64,000 nucleotides of DNA, from the NCBI RefSeq assembly GCF_030818955.1, contig NZ_JAUTBF010000001.1, forward strand, positions 3,671,271 to 3,735,270, written 5' to 3'. The notes below the pieces were generated by a model that made no database searches, was not told where the DNA came from, and was given only the letters and a program-made list of their open reading frames with translations. Within the stretch, counting starts at the first letter, position 1; the number at the start of each line of letters is the position of its first letter. Below are positions 8,407 to 17,389 of this stretch, piece by piece. Position numbers and translations under genes: made by a program. Origin of the DNA: Microbacterium trichothecenolyticum. Its GTDB lineage: Bacteria; Actinomycetota; Actinomycetes; Actinomycetales; Microbacteriaceae.

Positions 8407-9783
8407 GTGAAACTGATATCGAAAAGTAAACCATCCCGAATTCTTTCTTCCGGACTCGCATGCATCGGAATCTGGGGTCTCGTCATCGCTGCCGCGCCGG
8501 CACACGCGATGACGAAGGCGTCGGGCGAGAGGGGCAGCGCCGCTCCGGCCGTCGAGCTCGACGCGCCGGTCGAGGAGTTCTCCGACGTCGTCGACGCCCG
8601 AGGCGAACGGCTTCGGGTTGTTTCCGAGGAAGGTCGAGGGTCGGCCGACCGTTCGGCCGTTGCGCTCACCGAAGACGACGAAGCCGTCCTCTTGAAGAGC
8701 TTGCACGGGGACAAGGACCCGTCTTCTCTCCAGTCGCCGTCGCAGCTGCAGGAAGCGAGGGAGCCCGGTCTCGACGGGTGGGTGGAGGGTGAGAACTACT
8801 TCGTCGATGGGCGTGCCCAGACCTCGACGCAAGAGCTCGCCTTCGACGACATCGCGGCGTTGGACGAGTCTTCCTTGGACGTGCTCGTGTCGACGGCGAC
8901 AGGAAGCAGCAGCTTCTCTGCAGCGTGGGCCGCGGACGGTGCGACCTCCTACGAGATCTACCGTGACGGGCAGTTCGTCACGAAGACGGACCGTCACTCC
9001 TTCGCCGACGCCGGGCTCGAATCCGACCGGGATTACGTATACGTCGCTCGCGCGGCCGACGGATCCACGGCAGGGACCGAGACGATCTTCCAGGCGCACA
9101 CGCTTCCCTCGGACGCGAGTCGGATCGCGCAGTCGTCGCGTTCGCCCGTGCAGACGCTGGCCGTCCCGCGCGAAGCCTCATGGTTCGTCTACAACACCTT
9201 CATTCAGCAGGACAAGGTCGCGTGGGACATCTACAAGGCTGTGGGCGGCCAATGCGCGGGTGTTCCGGGGGATCAGTACGGTGGCGACAACCGCTCGTTC
9301 CGCACCCCGCTCGTCGGCGAGGACCCCTGGGCCAGCGGCTCGTTGCGCACGGGTGCGCGCGTGAAGATCGACTTCGGATCAGCCGCTGTCATCGAACAGA
9401 AGAACGTCGGGACGACGTATCTGTACAACAGCTCGGGTGGTGTGAAGGAGACGCGCACCGCTTCCACGGCGGGCATCACGTTCAGCGAGCGATCCGTGGG
9501 GGCCACCCTCTACAAGGTGCGGATCCAGCAGCAGGTGGGAAACCCCTTCTGCCAGTACGGTGCCATCCGCGCGAACGTCTACGTGAACATCTGGAAGAGC
9601 GGGACCATGCAGATCAACGGGTCCCGCCACCCCGTTCCCGCGCACGAGGCCTATGGGCTCTTCACGAACTCGAGCGGAGGGCAGTACTGGCTGCGCATGT
9701 ACGAGGGTGCCCAGGGCGACTTCCACTGCGTGTCGGGAACGTGCCCGGAGCAGGTGATCGGGAGGACCCACACCCCGTCCTGA
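8407..9783 (+). CDS. secreted protein with fibronectin-III-like segment
   Basis: About 458 residues with an N-terminal signal peptide (LACIGIWGLVIAAAPAHA). An FnIII-like strand pattern (FSAAWAADGATSYEIYRDG and DRDYVYVARAADG) covers about residues 160-220. The C-terminal half is unfamiliar, with several cysteines (GGQCAGVPGD, NPFCQYGA, FHCVSGTC) that suggest disulfides in an extracellular fold. The GTG at 8407 has GCGAGG about 8 bp upstream; an earlier GTG at 8386 is less likely. FnIII-type modules usually mediate binding to polysaccharide or protein. Function unknown; possibly a secreted carbohydrate-binding or toxin-like protein. Confidence 0.6.
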   Translation: MKLISKSKPSRILSSGLACIGIWGLVIAAAPAHAMTKASGERGSAAPAVELDAPVEEFSDVVDARGERLRVVSEEGRGSADRSAVALTEDDEAVLLKSLHGDKDPSSLQSPSQLQEAREPGLDGWVEGENYFVDGRAQTSTQELAFDDIAALDESSLDVLVSTATGSSSFSAAWAADGATSYEIYRDGQFVTKTDRHSFADAGLESDRDYVYVARAADGSTAGTETIFQAHTLPSDASRIAQSSRSPVQTLAVPREASWFVYNTFIQQDKVAWDIYKAVGGQCAGVPGDQYGGDNRSFRTPLVGEDPWASGSLRTGARVKIDFGSAAVIEQKNVGTTYLYNSSGGVKETRTASTAGITFSERSVGATLYKVRIQQQVGNPFCQYGAIRANVYVNIWKSGTMQINGSRHPVPAHEAYGLFTNSSGGQYWLRMYEGAQGDFHCVSGTCPEQVIGRTHTPS

Positions 9784-9810
9784 TCACCGGACCGCTCGGG
9801 CGGGGGTGAG

Positions 9811-9850
9811 TCCAGAAGTCGTTCTGGAGGCTTCGGCACCCCGCGGTGCC
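9811..9850. terminator. two short hairpins between convergent genes
   Basis: Two stem-loops lie in the 99-bp gap between convergent genes: TCCAGAA-gtcg-TTCTGGA at 9811-9828 and GGCACC-ccgc-GGTGCC at 9835-9850. Neither is followed by a T-run, so their role as bidirectional terminators is only probable. Confidence 0.35.
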
Positions 9851-9882
9851 CTTCGAGGTGCGCGAGGTGCGCGCGCAACCTC

Positions 9883-12591
9883 TCAGCGAAGGGCACGCCG
9901 CCGAACGGCGGCCATCGTGGCAGCCCCGGCGCCGAGCACCACGGCGAGGATGCCGATCAGCCCGCCCACGGCGAGACCATCAGTGTCCTGACCCGTCTTC
10001 GCGAGCCGCCCCGCGCTGGCGGCCGACGACGGAGTCGGGGCAGATGTCGGTGTCGTCGTGGGGGTGGGGCTGAGAGTGGGTGTCGGCGTCGGGGTGGGTG
10101 TCGGGGTGGGCGTCGGTGTCGGCGCGGGCTGATCGATCGCGGCGCGCATCACGGCCGCCCACTTCCACGGCGCCTCGGGGCCACCGGGGAGCGAATTGAA
10201 GTACTCCCAGCCCGCCACTCCGCCGAAGGTGGGGGAGTCGACCTTGATCTGCTGGATTTCCGCTGTCAGCTCCTCGAGCGGGATCCACCCGCTGCCGCAG
10301 TTTTTCGGGTTGGTGAGTGCCGCCATCACGATCTTGCTCGCGGGGATGCCGGCACCCTCGGTGTCCTGGTACTCGACGATCCTGCGGTACTCGGCCGCCG
10401 TCGGCTCTCCCCACCCGCAGTAGAACTGCGTGTTGAACCAGTCGATCGATTGCCCGGAGCTCGCGTAGAGGTCGTCGTAGTCGAAGCCGGAGAGGTTCCC
10501 TTCGCCGACGAGCGCGTCGGTGACGGGCGACAGGGTGATGAGGAACGACGGGCCGAAGTCGGCGTCGAGGTCGGCGATCACTCTTTCGACGACGGAGATG
10601 TCGGTCTCGGTCTCCACATCGAGGTCGATGCCGTCGAGCGAATACCTTGTGACGAAGTCGTGAAGTCGTTGGTACTGCACGTCGTAGTCGTCTGTCAGGC
10701 TCTCCCAGGTCGCGTTCTGCGCGCCGCCGATCATGCCGACGACCGGCACACCCGCGGCTTGGATCTCGGCCAGCTCTTCCCACATGCGGTCGAACGACGG
10801 ATCATCCGGCAGGAGGTCGTTCAGCTTGAGCTCGTCGCGGTTCATGTGCACGGCGGCGAGATTGACGACGTCGACGCCGGTGTTCTCGGTGACGAGCGGC
10901 AGCGGTGAGATGAAGGGGCCCGTCGAGCCGTCGACGAACTGCTTCTGGTAGTACACGATCACCCGGCCGCTGTCGCGCACGACGCGGTGGAAGCTGTCCA
11001 GCAGGGCGTAGGCGTCGATGCGGCCTGCGCCGGTGACGTTCTCGTCGGCGAACCCGAATTGCGCGTAGGGGTTCTGCACGGGTGCTGCGGTCTCGAGCGC
11101 TGCGCGCGTGAGGGCCTCGGCTCCGGCTTTCGGAGCGTATTGTGCGGCGAGTGCGAGTACGCCCGCGGCGTTCGGCGCGGCCGCGGAGGTGCCTTCGAAG
11201 CGGTAGACCTTCTCGCCGTCCTCGACGGATTGCCAGCCGAAGAACGAGGTGCGGACGTCGTCGACCCCGACGAGGTTGGGGGCGTTCACCGTCACGGGTG
11301 CAGCAAGCGCCGCCGACGGCTTGCCCGACGTCACATCGACCGGTTCGAATCGCAGCGTGCCCGGCCCGATGGACTGGGTCTCGCGGACGACATCGGGCGC
11401 CGACAGGTCCACCGTGCCCACCGATAGAGCGGTGCCGTCGGACTGATGCCCGTAGGTGCTGGGGCCCACCACGTCTGCACCGGAACTGCGGTCGTACTCC
11501 TGAGACAGGATGACGCGGGTGTTCGATGTCTGCCCGATCCACATGGCGGGAAGCGAGCCATCGTCGGCGGCCGACGTTCGCATCACGACGAGTTCGTAGG
11601 AGCGGTCCTCGACGGGCTTGTCGATCGAGAGGGTGACGATCGGCTCGTCGTCGCTCACGCGGATCGCCTCACCGATGGGAGTGCGAGTGCCGGCATCCAC
11701 CGAATACAGCTGGAGCTCGAAATCGGACGAGACGCCATAGACGGGCTCGGCCCACTGCAGAATGAACGTCGGCGCCGCGCCCTCGTCGGTGTCGATGGTG
11801 TTGGTCGGGTCCTCACCCGTACCCGGGTCGAAGTCGAGGCAGTCCAGGACCTTCCCCTCGGCGCTGTGTACCCACTCGGGGCACGCCATGGGACGGTAGG
11901 CGGCCGTCTGCCACCCGCCGATGGGGCGACCGGCGCTCGGCCAGCCTTCGTCTCCCACGACGGTCTCGTTGCCCGCGGAGGTGAGATAGAGGACGCCCTC
12001 GGCCTTCACTTCTTCGATCGTCTGCGACAGCTCGCTGCGTTGGAAAGCGAGTTCCCCGGCCGGTGACACGTCGTCGACGATGATCGTGGCGCCGGCGTCG
12101 GCGAGCATTCGCACGGCCTCGGCGGCAGTCGCGACCTCGCCGCCGTCGGCGGCGAACAGAATCCGAGCGCCCGGGGCGACGCCATGCACGAGCTGGGCCA
12201 TCGCGCGGCCCTCGTCTGCGCCGGATACGCCCTCGCGCAGCACGTCGACGGGGGTGGTGTAGCCGCAGGGGTTACCGGGGCCGGGCAACACCCCGGCACG
12301 CACGTCGTCTTCCGGGGTCGTGATCGTGGTCGCCCGCGCCCAGGAGTCGGAGACGATGCCGACGGTCACACCGCTGCCGTCGACACCGAAGGTCTCGCGA
12401 GCCAGTCCGGAGCGGAGGGGTCCGTCGGCCTCGACCGGGATGCTGCGACAGCCCTGTGTCGCTTCGGCGGTGCGGGCGATCGCGGTCGAGGTCGAGGCCC
12501 CTGCGGCGGCGGCTGCGGTGCCGGGTGCGAGCACGGCGGCGCACAGCACAGCAGACACGATGAACGGTAGGACGGCCCGGTGGTTCCCCAT
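9883..12591 (-). CDS. cell-surface subtilisin/sedolisin-like protease fused to a GH18 glycosidase domain
   Basis: A 902-residue exported protein. Residues 1-32 are a signal peptide. A protease domain follows (about 55-480), with VTVGIVSDS holding the Asp and FEGTSAAAPNAAG holding the Ser. Where subtilisins have HGTHVAG this protein has GADEGRAMAQLVHGVAPGA, a Glu in place of the His, as in sedolisin-type triads. Next comes a GH18 domain (about 515-830) with the catalytic signature DGIDLDVE. A Pro-Thr repeat linker, an LAKTG sorting-like motif, a transmembrane helix and an RRRAL tail end the protein, so it should be anchored at the surface by sortase. The ATG at 12591 is used because the longer frame lacks a signal peptide. 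GH18 enzymes of the EndoS type cut N-glycans; here the substrate may be a glycoprotein that the same chain also proteolyses. Confidence 0.75.
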   Translation of the reverse strand: MGNHRAVLPFIVSAVLCAAVLAPGTAAAAAGASTSTAIARTAEATQGCRSIPVEADGPLRSGLARETFGVDGSGVTVGIVSDSWARATTITTPEDDVRAGVLPGPGNPCGYTTPVDVLREGVSGADEGRAMAQLVHGVAPGARILFAADGGEVATAAEAVRMLADAGATIIVDDVSPAGELAFQRSELSQTIEEVKAEGVLYLTSAGNETVVGDEGWPSAGRPIGGWQTAAYRPMACPEWVHSAEGKVLDCLDFDPGTGEDPTNTIDTDEGAAPTFILQWAEPVYGVSSDFELQLYSVDAGTRTPIGEAIRVSDDEPIVTLSIDKPVEDRSYELVVMRTSAADDGSLPAMWIGQTSNTRVILSQEYDRSSGADVVGPSTYGHQSDGTALSVGTVDLSAPDVVRETQSIGPGTLRFEPVDVTSGKPSAALAAPVTVNAPNLVGVDDVRTSFFGWQSVEDGEKVYRFEGTSAAAPNAAGVLALAAQYAPKAGAEALTRAALETAAPVQNPYAQFGFADENVTGAGRIDAYALLDSFHRVVRDSGRVIVYYQKQFVDGSTGPFISPLPLVTENTGVDVVNLAAVHMNRDELKLNDLLPDDPSFDRMWEELAEIQAAGVPVVGMIGGAQNATWESLTDDYDVQYQRLHDFVTRYSLDGIDLDVETETDISVVERVIADLDADFGPSFLITLSPVTDALVGEGNLSGFDYDDLYASSGQSIDWFNTQFYCGWGEPTAAEYRRIVEYQDTEGAGIPASKIVMAALTNPKNCGSGWIPLEELTAEIQQIKVDSPTFGGVAGWEYFNSLPGGPEAPWKWAAVMRAAIDQPAPTPTPTPTPTPTPTPTLSPTPTTTPTSAPTPSSAASAGRLAKTGQDTDGLAVGGLIGILAVVLGAGAATMAAVRRRALR

Positions 12592-12670
12592 GGCTGCATC
12601 ATGGCGGATACCGGGGCCGGTCCCCGTCGCGTTAGGCGAAACCACCTAGTCGACGGCGATCCCGCGACGA

Positions 12671-13852
12671 TCAGTCGAGAGGCAGGCGCGCCCGCAGGGT
12701 GCTGCCGCGCTCGCCGATCCCGCCGGGATTCACGACCAGCGCGCCCCCGCGCAGGAGTGCTTGCCGGGACAGACGGGCGAGCCCGGAGTGCACGGCAGTG
12801 GCCTCGATCCCCACACCATCGTCGGCGACGGTTACCTCGACCCACCGTTGCTCCGCCTCGTGAATCCCGATCCGGATGCGGGAGATGGCGCCGTGCTTCA
12901 CGGCGTTGGTGACGCCTTCTTCTGCGATGTGTACCAGCAGCAGCGCGAGTGCATCGCCGTCCGGCGGCCGCTCATCCGTGGCCCGCGCGTCCAGGGCACG
13001 CGCCCCCGCCCGGTAGCCGTCTTCGACGGCGATCGAGGCGGGCAATCGTGCGACCAGGGCGTCGAGCGCCGCCTCGACGCCTCGATCCAGGTCGGCCGGA
13101 AACAACCTCGACGTGAGACGGCGCAGCTGTTCGTCGCGGATCACCCGGAGCGACTCGGCGACCGCCGCGAGCTCGGCCGAGTCGACGGGGGAGGCGCCAT
13201 CCGCGTTCGCGGCCAGGTGATGCACGTGGGCTTCCGCGATGACGAGTGCTCCCTGCACGGTGCCGTGGAGTTCTTGGGCGACCTCGCGTCGGATGCGGAT
13301 CTCCTCGGCTCGGAGTTCGTCGTGGGCGGCCAGGGCGAGGGCGTGGTTACGTTCTCGCTGGCGTTGCTCCGAACGCTGCCGACGCCACAGGAGGGCGACG
13401 GCGAGACCGATCCCGAGCGTGAGGAGTGCCGCGCAGGTGGTCGTCGCGATCTCTGTGACGACGACGGGCACGTCTGTGCACGGGTAGAGGCCGGAAGCCA
13501 CTTGCGCTATGGCGCGCATCACGGCTGCCGCAAGCGCGATCAGGACGGCGAGTGCGATCCGCAGGACTGGTCGCTGGCGAGCGAGGTCGACCAGTACCGC
13601 CATGCCGAGCATCACCGCGACGGTGCCCAGATTGATGAGCCCCCGTGCGACGAGCTCCGCGGCGGGACTCGCCGCGACAGCGCGCATCTGGACGGAGAAG
13701 ATGCCGAGCGCCATCACCGATTGCGTGGTCGTCGCTACCGCGAAGAACGTTCCCACCACCGCGACGGCCGCCTCGAAGACTCGACGCTCGGCGCGTGCGT
13801 CCTCGATCTGCGTGGATGTCGTGTCCGACGGCGGCGCGGGGGGACGCATCAT
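12671..13852 (-). CDS. NarL-type sensor histidine kinase
   Basis: A 393-residue kinase. Residues about 20-165 are membrane-spanning segments. A dimerisation helix follows, with the phospho-acceptor motif RREVAQELHGTVQG (HisKA_3 type). The ATP-binding domain has AEEGVTNAVKHG and a VADDGVGI G1 box. The start ATG overlaps the stop of the upstream response regulator gene (TGATG), so the pair is translationally coupled. The signal sensed is unknown; the sensor region is mostly membrane-embedded, which suggests membrane or cell-envelope cues. The next gene downstream encodes the protease-glycosidase fusion, a plausible but unproven target. Confidence 0.85.
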   Translation of the reverse strand: MMRPPAPPSDTTSTQIEDARAERRVFEAAVAVVGTFFAVATTTQSVMALGIFSVQMRAVAASPAAELVARGLINLGTVAVMLGMAVLVDLARQRPVLRIALAVLIALAAAVMRAIAQVASGLYPCTDVPVVVTEIATTTCAALLTLGIGLAVALLWRRQRSEQRQRERNHALALAAHDELRAEEIRIRREVAQELHGTVQGALVIAEAHVHHLAANADGASPVDSAELAAVAESLRVIRDEQLRRLTSRLFPADLDRGVEAALDALVARLPASIAVEDGYRAGARALDARATDERPPDGDALALLLVHIAEEGVTNAVKHGAISRIRIGIHEAEQRWVEVTVADDGVGIEATAVHSGLARLSRQALLRGGALVVNPGGIGERGSTLRARLPLD

Positions 13853-14526
13853 CAGCGCGTGTGATCCAGGAACAGAGAGGCGGCCGTGACGCGCGCGTTC
13901 GTCTGCGCCGTCGCCGTGACGCCGAGGGCGAGATAGACGGCGTTGACGTGGTTGTCGACGGATCGCACGGCGATTCCGAGCTCCGCGGCGATGGCGGCGT
14001 TCGTGAGGCCCGCGGCCAGCAGCTTCAGTACCTCCAGCTGTCGACCGCTCAGGGCGTCGAGCGGGCTGTCGGGGAGGACGACGCGACGCTCGGCGAGTCC
14101 ACGATCGATGACGGGGCGCCCTTCCGCCGCGCTCATCAATGCCTGGAGCAGGGATGCCGCCGACAGCGCCGACGTCTTTGAGAGATAGCTCCACGCGCTC
14201 CGTTCCGACGAGGGAAGTGCCCGGATGCGATGACTCGCATCGGCTGCCGACAGGAGTACCACGTGCAGCGTCGGTGCTTCCGCCCTCAGTTCTCGAGCGA
14301 GATCGATACCGTCGCCGTCCCCGAGGTCGAGGTCCACGAGCACGACGTCGATATCGTGGACGGGAAGCGCCCGACCCTCGCAAGCCGAGGACACCGACGC
14401 CCGCACTCTCACTCCCGGAGCGGCATGCAGAAGGCCGGTGAGCATTTGGCGGTAAAGCGGCTGGTCTTCCACCACTGCCACACGAACCCCACTTGCCACA
14501 TCATTAATCGTAGCCACACGGGGCAC
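13852..14526 (-). CDS. NarL/FixJ-type response regulator
   Basis: The 224-residue protein has a receiver domain (VRVAVVEDQPLYRQML at the front, phospho-acceptor Asp in VVLVDLDLGDGDG, a Thr/Ser-Lys pair in YLSKTS) and a C-terminal LuxR-type helix-turn-helix (LSGRQLEVLKLLAAGLTNAA then VRSVDNHVNAVY). It is the first gene of a two-gene operon with the histidine kinase. The start at 14526 lies next to an AT-rich region (14527-14743) that probably contains its promoter. Confidence 0.88.
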   Translation of the reverse strand: MPRVATINDVASGVRVAVVEDQPLYRQMLTGLLHAAPGVRVRASVSSACEGRALPVHDIDVVLVDLDLGDGDGIDLARELRAEAPTLHVVLLSAADASHRIRALPSSERSAWSYLSKTSALSAASLLQALMSAAEGRPVIDRGLAERRVVLPDSPLDALSGRQLEVLKLLAAGLTNAAIAAELGIAVRSVDNHVNAVYLALGVTATAQTNARVTAASLFLDHTR

Positions 14527-14743
14527 TTTTGGACTTGCGTGTCAGCGTTGTATGGCGGCGATATCTTGGGATTCATATTCTCTCGATGGAAACCGAACAT
14601 CTCTCGCACGAGACCTTTTCTTCAGACGCCGAGAAGATGGGAGAAGTCTGATTGGGCCGGTTTCGGCGCCGCGAGCTGGGCGTCTCGAGAGCGGGAGTTA
14701 TCGCGAGGCCGTATACACGAATCCGATTTGGGGCGGCGATGCT

Positions 14744-16159
14744 TCATCGCGCGCCGAAGCGCAGCGGAGGTCGATGCAGCCGCACACCCCGGGCACCTCG
14801 GTAGCTGTCTACCGGGTGCGGTGCGCTCAGTCGGGGCCCGTTACCGAAAAGGCGCTCCCGAAGCGTCTGGGCCGACGCCGGACGTTCTCGGATGCGGCCA
14901 CGCCGGCGGAGCTCGGGAACGACGAGCTCGACGAAATCCCGGGCCGTGTCGAAGGAGTGGTATTGCCGCAGATTGATGCCGTCCACCCCGTCTTCGTCCA
15001 GCCAGCGCTCGATCTCGTCAGCCACGACCGTCGGTGTTCCGGCCACGAAGAAGCGCCCCTCGCGCTGCTGCGCGAACCGGTCGAGCGTCGCACCGACCGT
15101 CGTCTCGGGATCGATCGGACCCATCGCCTTCGCGGACAGCCCTGCGTCCGCCAGCGCCGCGCGGATGGTCTGCTCCCGGGGCAGGTTGGGCAGATCGAGC
15201 GGGGCGCTCGCATGCGCCAGGATGGCATCGAGGCTGCGCCGCTCACGGTATCGCTGCCACTTGTCCGCCGCTTCCTTCTCGGTTCGTCCGGTGATCACAC
15301 CCGCTTGGACGATGAATCGCAGATCGTCCGCGCCGCGGCCGTTGGCGACGGCCGCGGCGCGCATCGCGCCAGCGTGACGTCGGAAGTCGTCGGCGGTCCG
15401 GCCGCCGGTGAAGACCAGCTCGGCGTGCCGACCCGCGAACGCGATCCCGGCCTCAGACTGTGTGGCCTGGTACAGCACGGGCGTGCGTTGCGGCGACGGC
15501 TCGACCAGGTGGGGGCCGGCGACGCGGAAATGCTCCCCGGCGTGGTCGATGTAACGCACTTTCGCGGGGTCCGTGTACACGCCCCGGTCTCGGTCGGCGA
15601 GAACGGCGTCGTCGTCCCACGATCCTTCCCACAGTTTGTAGACGACCTCGAGGAACTCGTCGGCGATCTCGTAGCGCGTGTCGTGGGGAATCTCCTCGGC
15701 CAGTCCGAAGTTGCGGGCGGCGTTGGGGAGATACGAGGTGACGATGTTCCACCCGACGCGTCCGCCGGTGAGGTGGTCGAGCGTTGACATGCGTCGAGCG
15801 AACGAGAACGGCGGCTCGTAGCTCGTCGAGAAGGTGACGCCGAATCCCAGATGCGTGGTGGCGGACGCCATCGAAGGGATCACGAGGAGGGGATCGTGGG
15901 AGGGGATCTGGAGTCCCTCGCGCACGGCTGTCTCGGGGCCTCCGCGGAAGGTGTCGTAGGCGCCGACCACGTCGGCCAGGAAGACGCCGTCGAAGTCTCC
16001 CTCTTCGAGGAGCTGCGCGAGCTCCGTCCAGAAGCCGATCTCACCGAACCGGTGACGGTTGTTCTCCGGCAGCGACCACAGACCGTGGGAGATGTGGCTG
16101 ACGGTGCTCATCTCGAAGAGATTGAGAATGAGGGGCTTCTTCTCGGAATCCGAGGTCAT
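14744..16159 (-). CDS. LLM-class flavin monooxygenase, NtaA/SnaA/DszA family
   Basis: A 471-residue TIM-barrel monooxygenase. Family marks are LNLFEMSTVSHISHGLW at the front, LEEGDFDGVFLADVVGAYD, the TTHLGFGVTFSTSYEPPF segment, and GRVGWNIVTSYLPNAARNFG, all typical of NtaA/SnaA/DszA enzymes. Such enzymes use reduced FMN from a separate reductase to cleave C-S or C-N bonds. It is the last gene of an operon with two DszC/SfnB-like proteins and a MetNIQ-type transporter. The C-terminal 30 residues are basic and low in homology. The likely role is oxidative desulfurisation of an imported organosulfur compound. No flavin reductase is visible nearby. Confidence 0.85.
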   Translation of the reverse strand: MTSDSEKKPLILNLFEMSTVSHISHGLWSLPENNRHRFGEIGFWTELAQLLEEGDFDGVFLADVVGAYDTFRGGPETAVREGLQIPSHDPLLVIPSMASATTHLGFGVTFSTSYEPPFSFARRMSTLDHLTGGRVGWNIVTSYLPNAARNFGLAEEIPHDTRYEIADEFLEVVYKLWEGSWDDDAVLADRDRGVYTDPAKVRYIDHAGEHFRVAGPHLVEPSPQRTPVLYQATQSEAGIAFAGRHAELVFTGGRTADDFRRHAGAMRAAAVANGRGADDLRFIVQAGVITGRTEKEAADKWQRYRERRSLDAILAHASAPLDLPNLPREQTIRAALADAGLSAKAMGPIDPETTVGATLDRFAQQREGRFFVAGTPTVVADEIERWLDEDGVDGINLRQYHSFDTARDFVELVVPELRRRGRIRERPASAQTLRERLFGNGPRLSAPHPVDSYRGARGVRLHRPPLRFGAR

Positions 16160-16177
16160 GACGTGTCCTTCTCGTGC

Positions 16178-17389
16178 TCATGCCTCGCCGCTGGTCCACC
16201 AGGACACGACGGGGGTGCCGTTGACGAGGTGATCGCCGACGCTGCGCGCCTTGTATCGAGCCGGGTTGTGGGAGGCGATCGTGCGGGCGTTGCGCCAGTG
16301 GCGGTCCCAGGCGAGGTCGGCGCCCACGGCGGTGGCTCCGCCCACCTCGAACAACTCGGTCGTGGCACGCAGAATCGCGGGGATGATCACCAGTTGCGCC
16401 CTCGCCGTGGCGAGGTGCGCTGCGGCGGGGTCGTGGTCGGGGGCGGTAGGCCGACCCCCGTCTGTCTCCCGGAGTGGAGCGGCGACGCGGTCGAGAACCG
16501 TTACCGCCGCCGCCAAGGCGGCATCCGCGCAGAACGAAGCCGCCGAGAGATCGCCGATCACCTCCTGGACGAGGGGATCGTCTTTCGGGCGCGCGGCGCT
16601 CGCGTGGCTGTAGGAGCGCGTGCGCTCGCCCACGTACCGCGTCGCATCGTCGACGACTGCTCGACCGATGCCGGTCAGGGTCGCGAGAAGGACCAGCTGT
16701 ACGAACGCGCCGGCGTGACTCGGTTCGGGGGAGCGGGAGACGAGGTCGCTCTCGTTCACACGGACACCCTCGAACACCGTCGAGCCGCTGCCGGTCAGGC
16801 GCTGGCCGAATCCATCCCAGTCGTCGATGCGGGTGAGTCCGGGTGCGTTCGTCGAGACGAGGACCCCGACCGTTTCGCCGGGCACTCCCGACCGCGCATC
16901 GGGAGCGGCGAGCACCGACACGATGTCGGCGAAGAGTGTGCCGGTGCTGTAGAACTTGCGGCCGTCGAGCCGCAGCCCGCAGTCGTCACGTGTCAGGACG
17001 GTGGAGTACGAGCCCACCCGAGCAGAGCCCCGCTCGAAGCTTGCGTTGCCGTGTATGGCTCCCTCGGACAGGCGGCGGAGCAGGGCGCTCGAGAACTCCG
17101 ACCGCGGTGCGTGAAGCGCGCGGTCGATGACGGAGAAGTGAGAACGGAAGAGCTGTGCGAGATTCGGATCGCGCCGGGCGAGCTCCGCGAGCAGTTCGAA
17201 CAACGCGAGGTGGTCCGCTCCATCGCCGCCCAGTTCGACGGGCAACGTGACGCGGGTGAAACCGGACGCGCGCAACGTCTCGATCTCGGCGTACGGCAGT
17301 CGTCGCTCTTTCTCTCGCGCGATGGCATCGGCACCGACCTCGTCGAAGACGGGAGCGAAGCGCTGGATGAGGTCCGCGGTGTGGCTCAT
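16178..17389 (-). CDS. acyl-CoA-dehydrogenase-fold monooxygenase, DszC/SfnB-like (first copy)
   Basis: This 403-residue protein has the acyl-CoA dehydrogenase fold: an N-terminal helical domain with LPVELGGDGADHLALF, a middle beta domain with LRLDGRKFYSTGTLFAD, and a C-terminal helical bundle ending RHWRNARTIASHNPARYKARSVGDHLV. The FYSTG and RNARTI.SHNP phrases are those of DszC, SfnB and related flavin-dependent S- or N-oxygenases rather than beta-oxidation enzymes. Its ATG overlaps the previous stop (ATGA at 17386-17389). It is about a paralogue of the neighbour at 17386-18573, and the two may form a heteromer. Confidence 0.82.
   Translation of the reverse strand: MSHTADLIQRFAPVFDEVGADAIAREKERRLPYAEIETLRASGFTRVTLPVELGGDGADHLALFELLAELARRDPNLAQLFRSHFSVIDRALHAPRSEFSSALLRRLSEGAIHGNASFERGSARVGSYSTVLTRDDCGLRLDGRKFYSTGTLFADIVSVLAAPDARSGVPGETVGVLVSTNAPGLTRIDDWDGFGQRLTGSGSTVFEGVRVNESDLVSRSPEPSHAGAFVQLVLLATLTGIGRAVVDDATRYVGERTRSYSHASAARPKDDPLVQEVIGDLSAASFCADAALAAAVTVLDRVAAPLRETDGGRPTAPDHDPAAAHLATARAQLVIIPAILRATTELFEVGGATAVGADLAWDRHWRNARTIASHNPARYKARSVGDHLVNGTPVVSWWTSGEA

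Noticed and set aside
10050..10135. Short tandem repeats that could look like a repeat array
   Set aside because: They encode the Pro-Thr linker of the surface protein, as do those at 45300-45415. There are no spacers, so this is not CRISPR.
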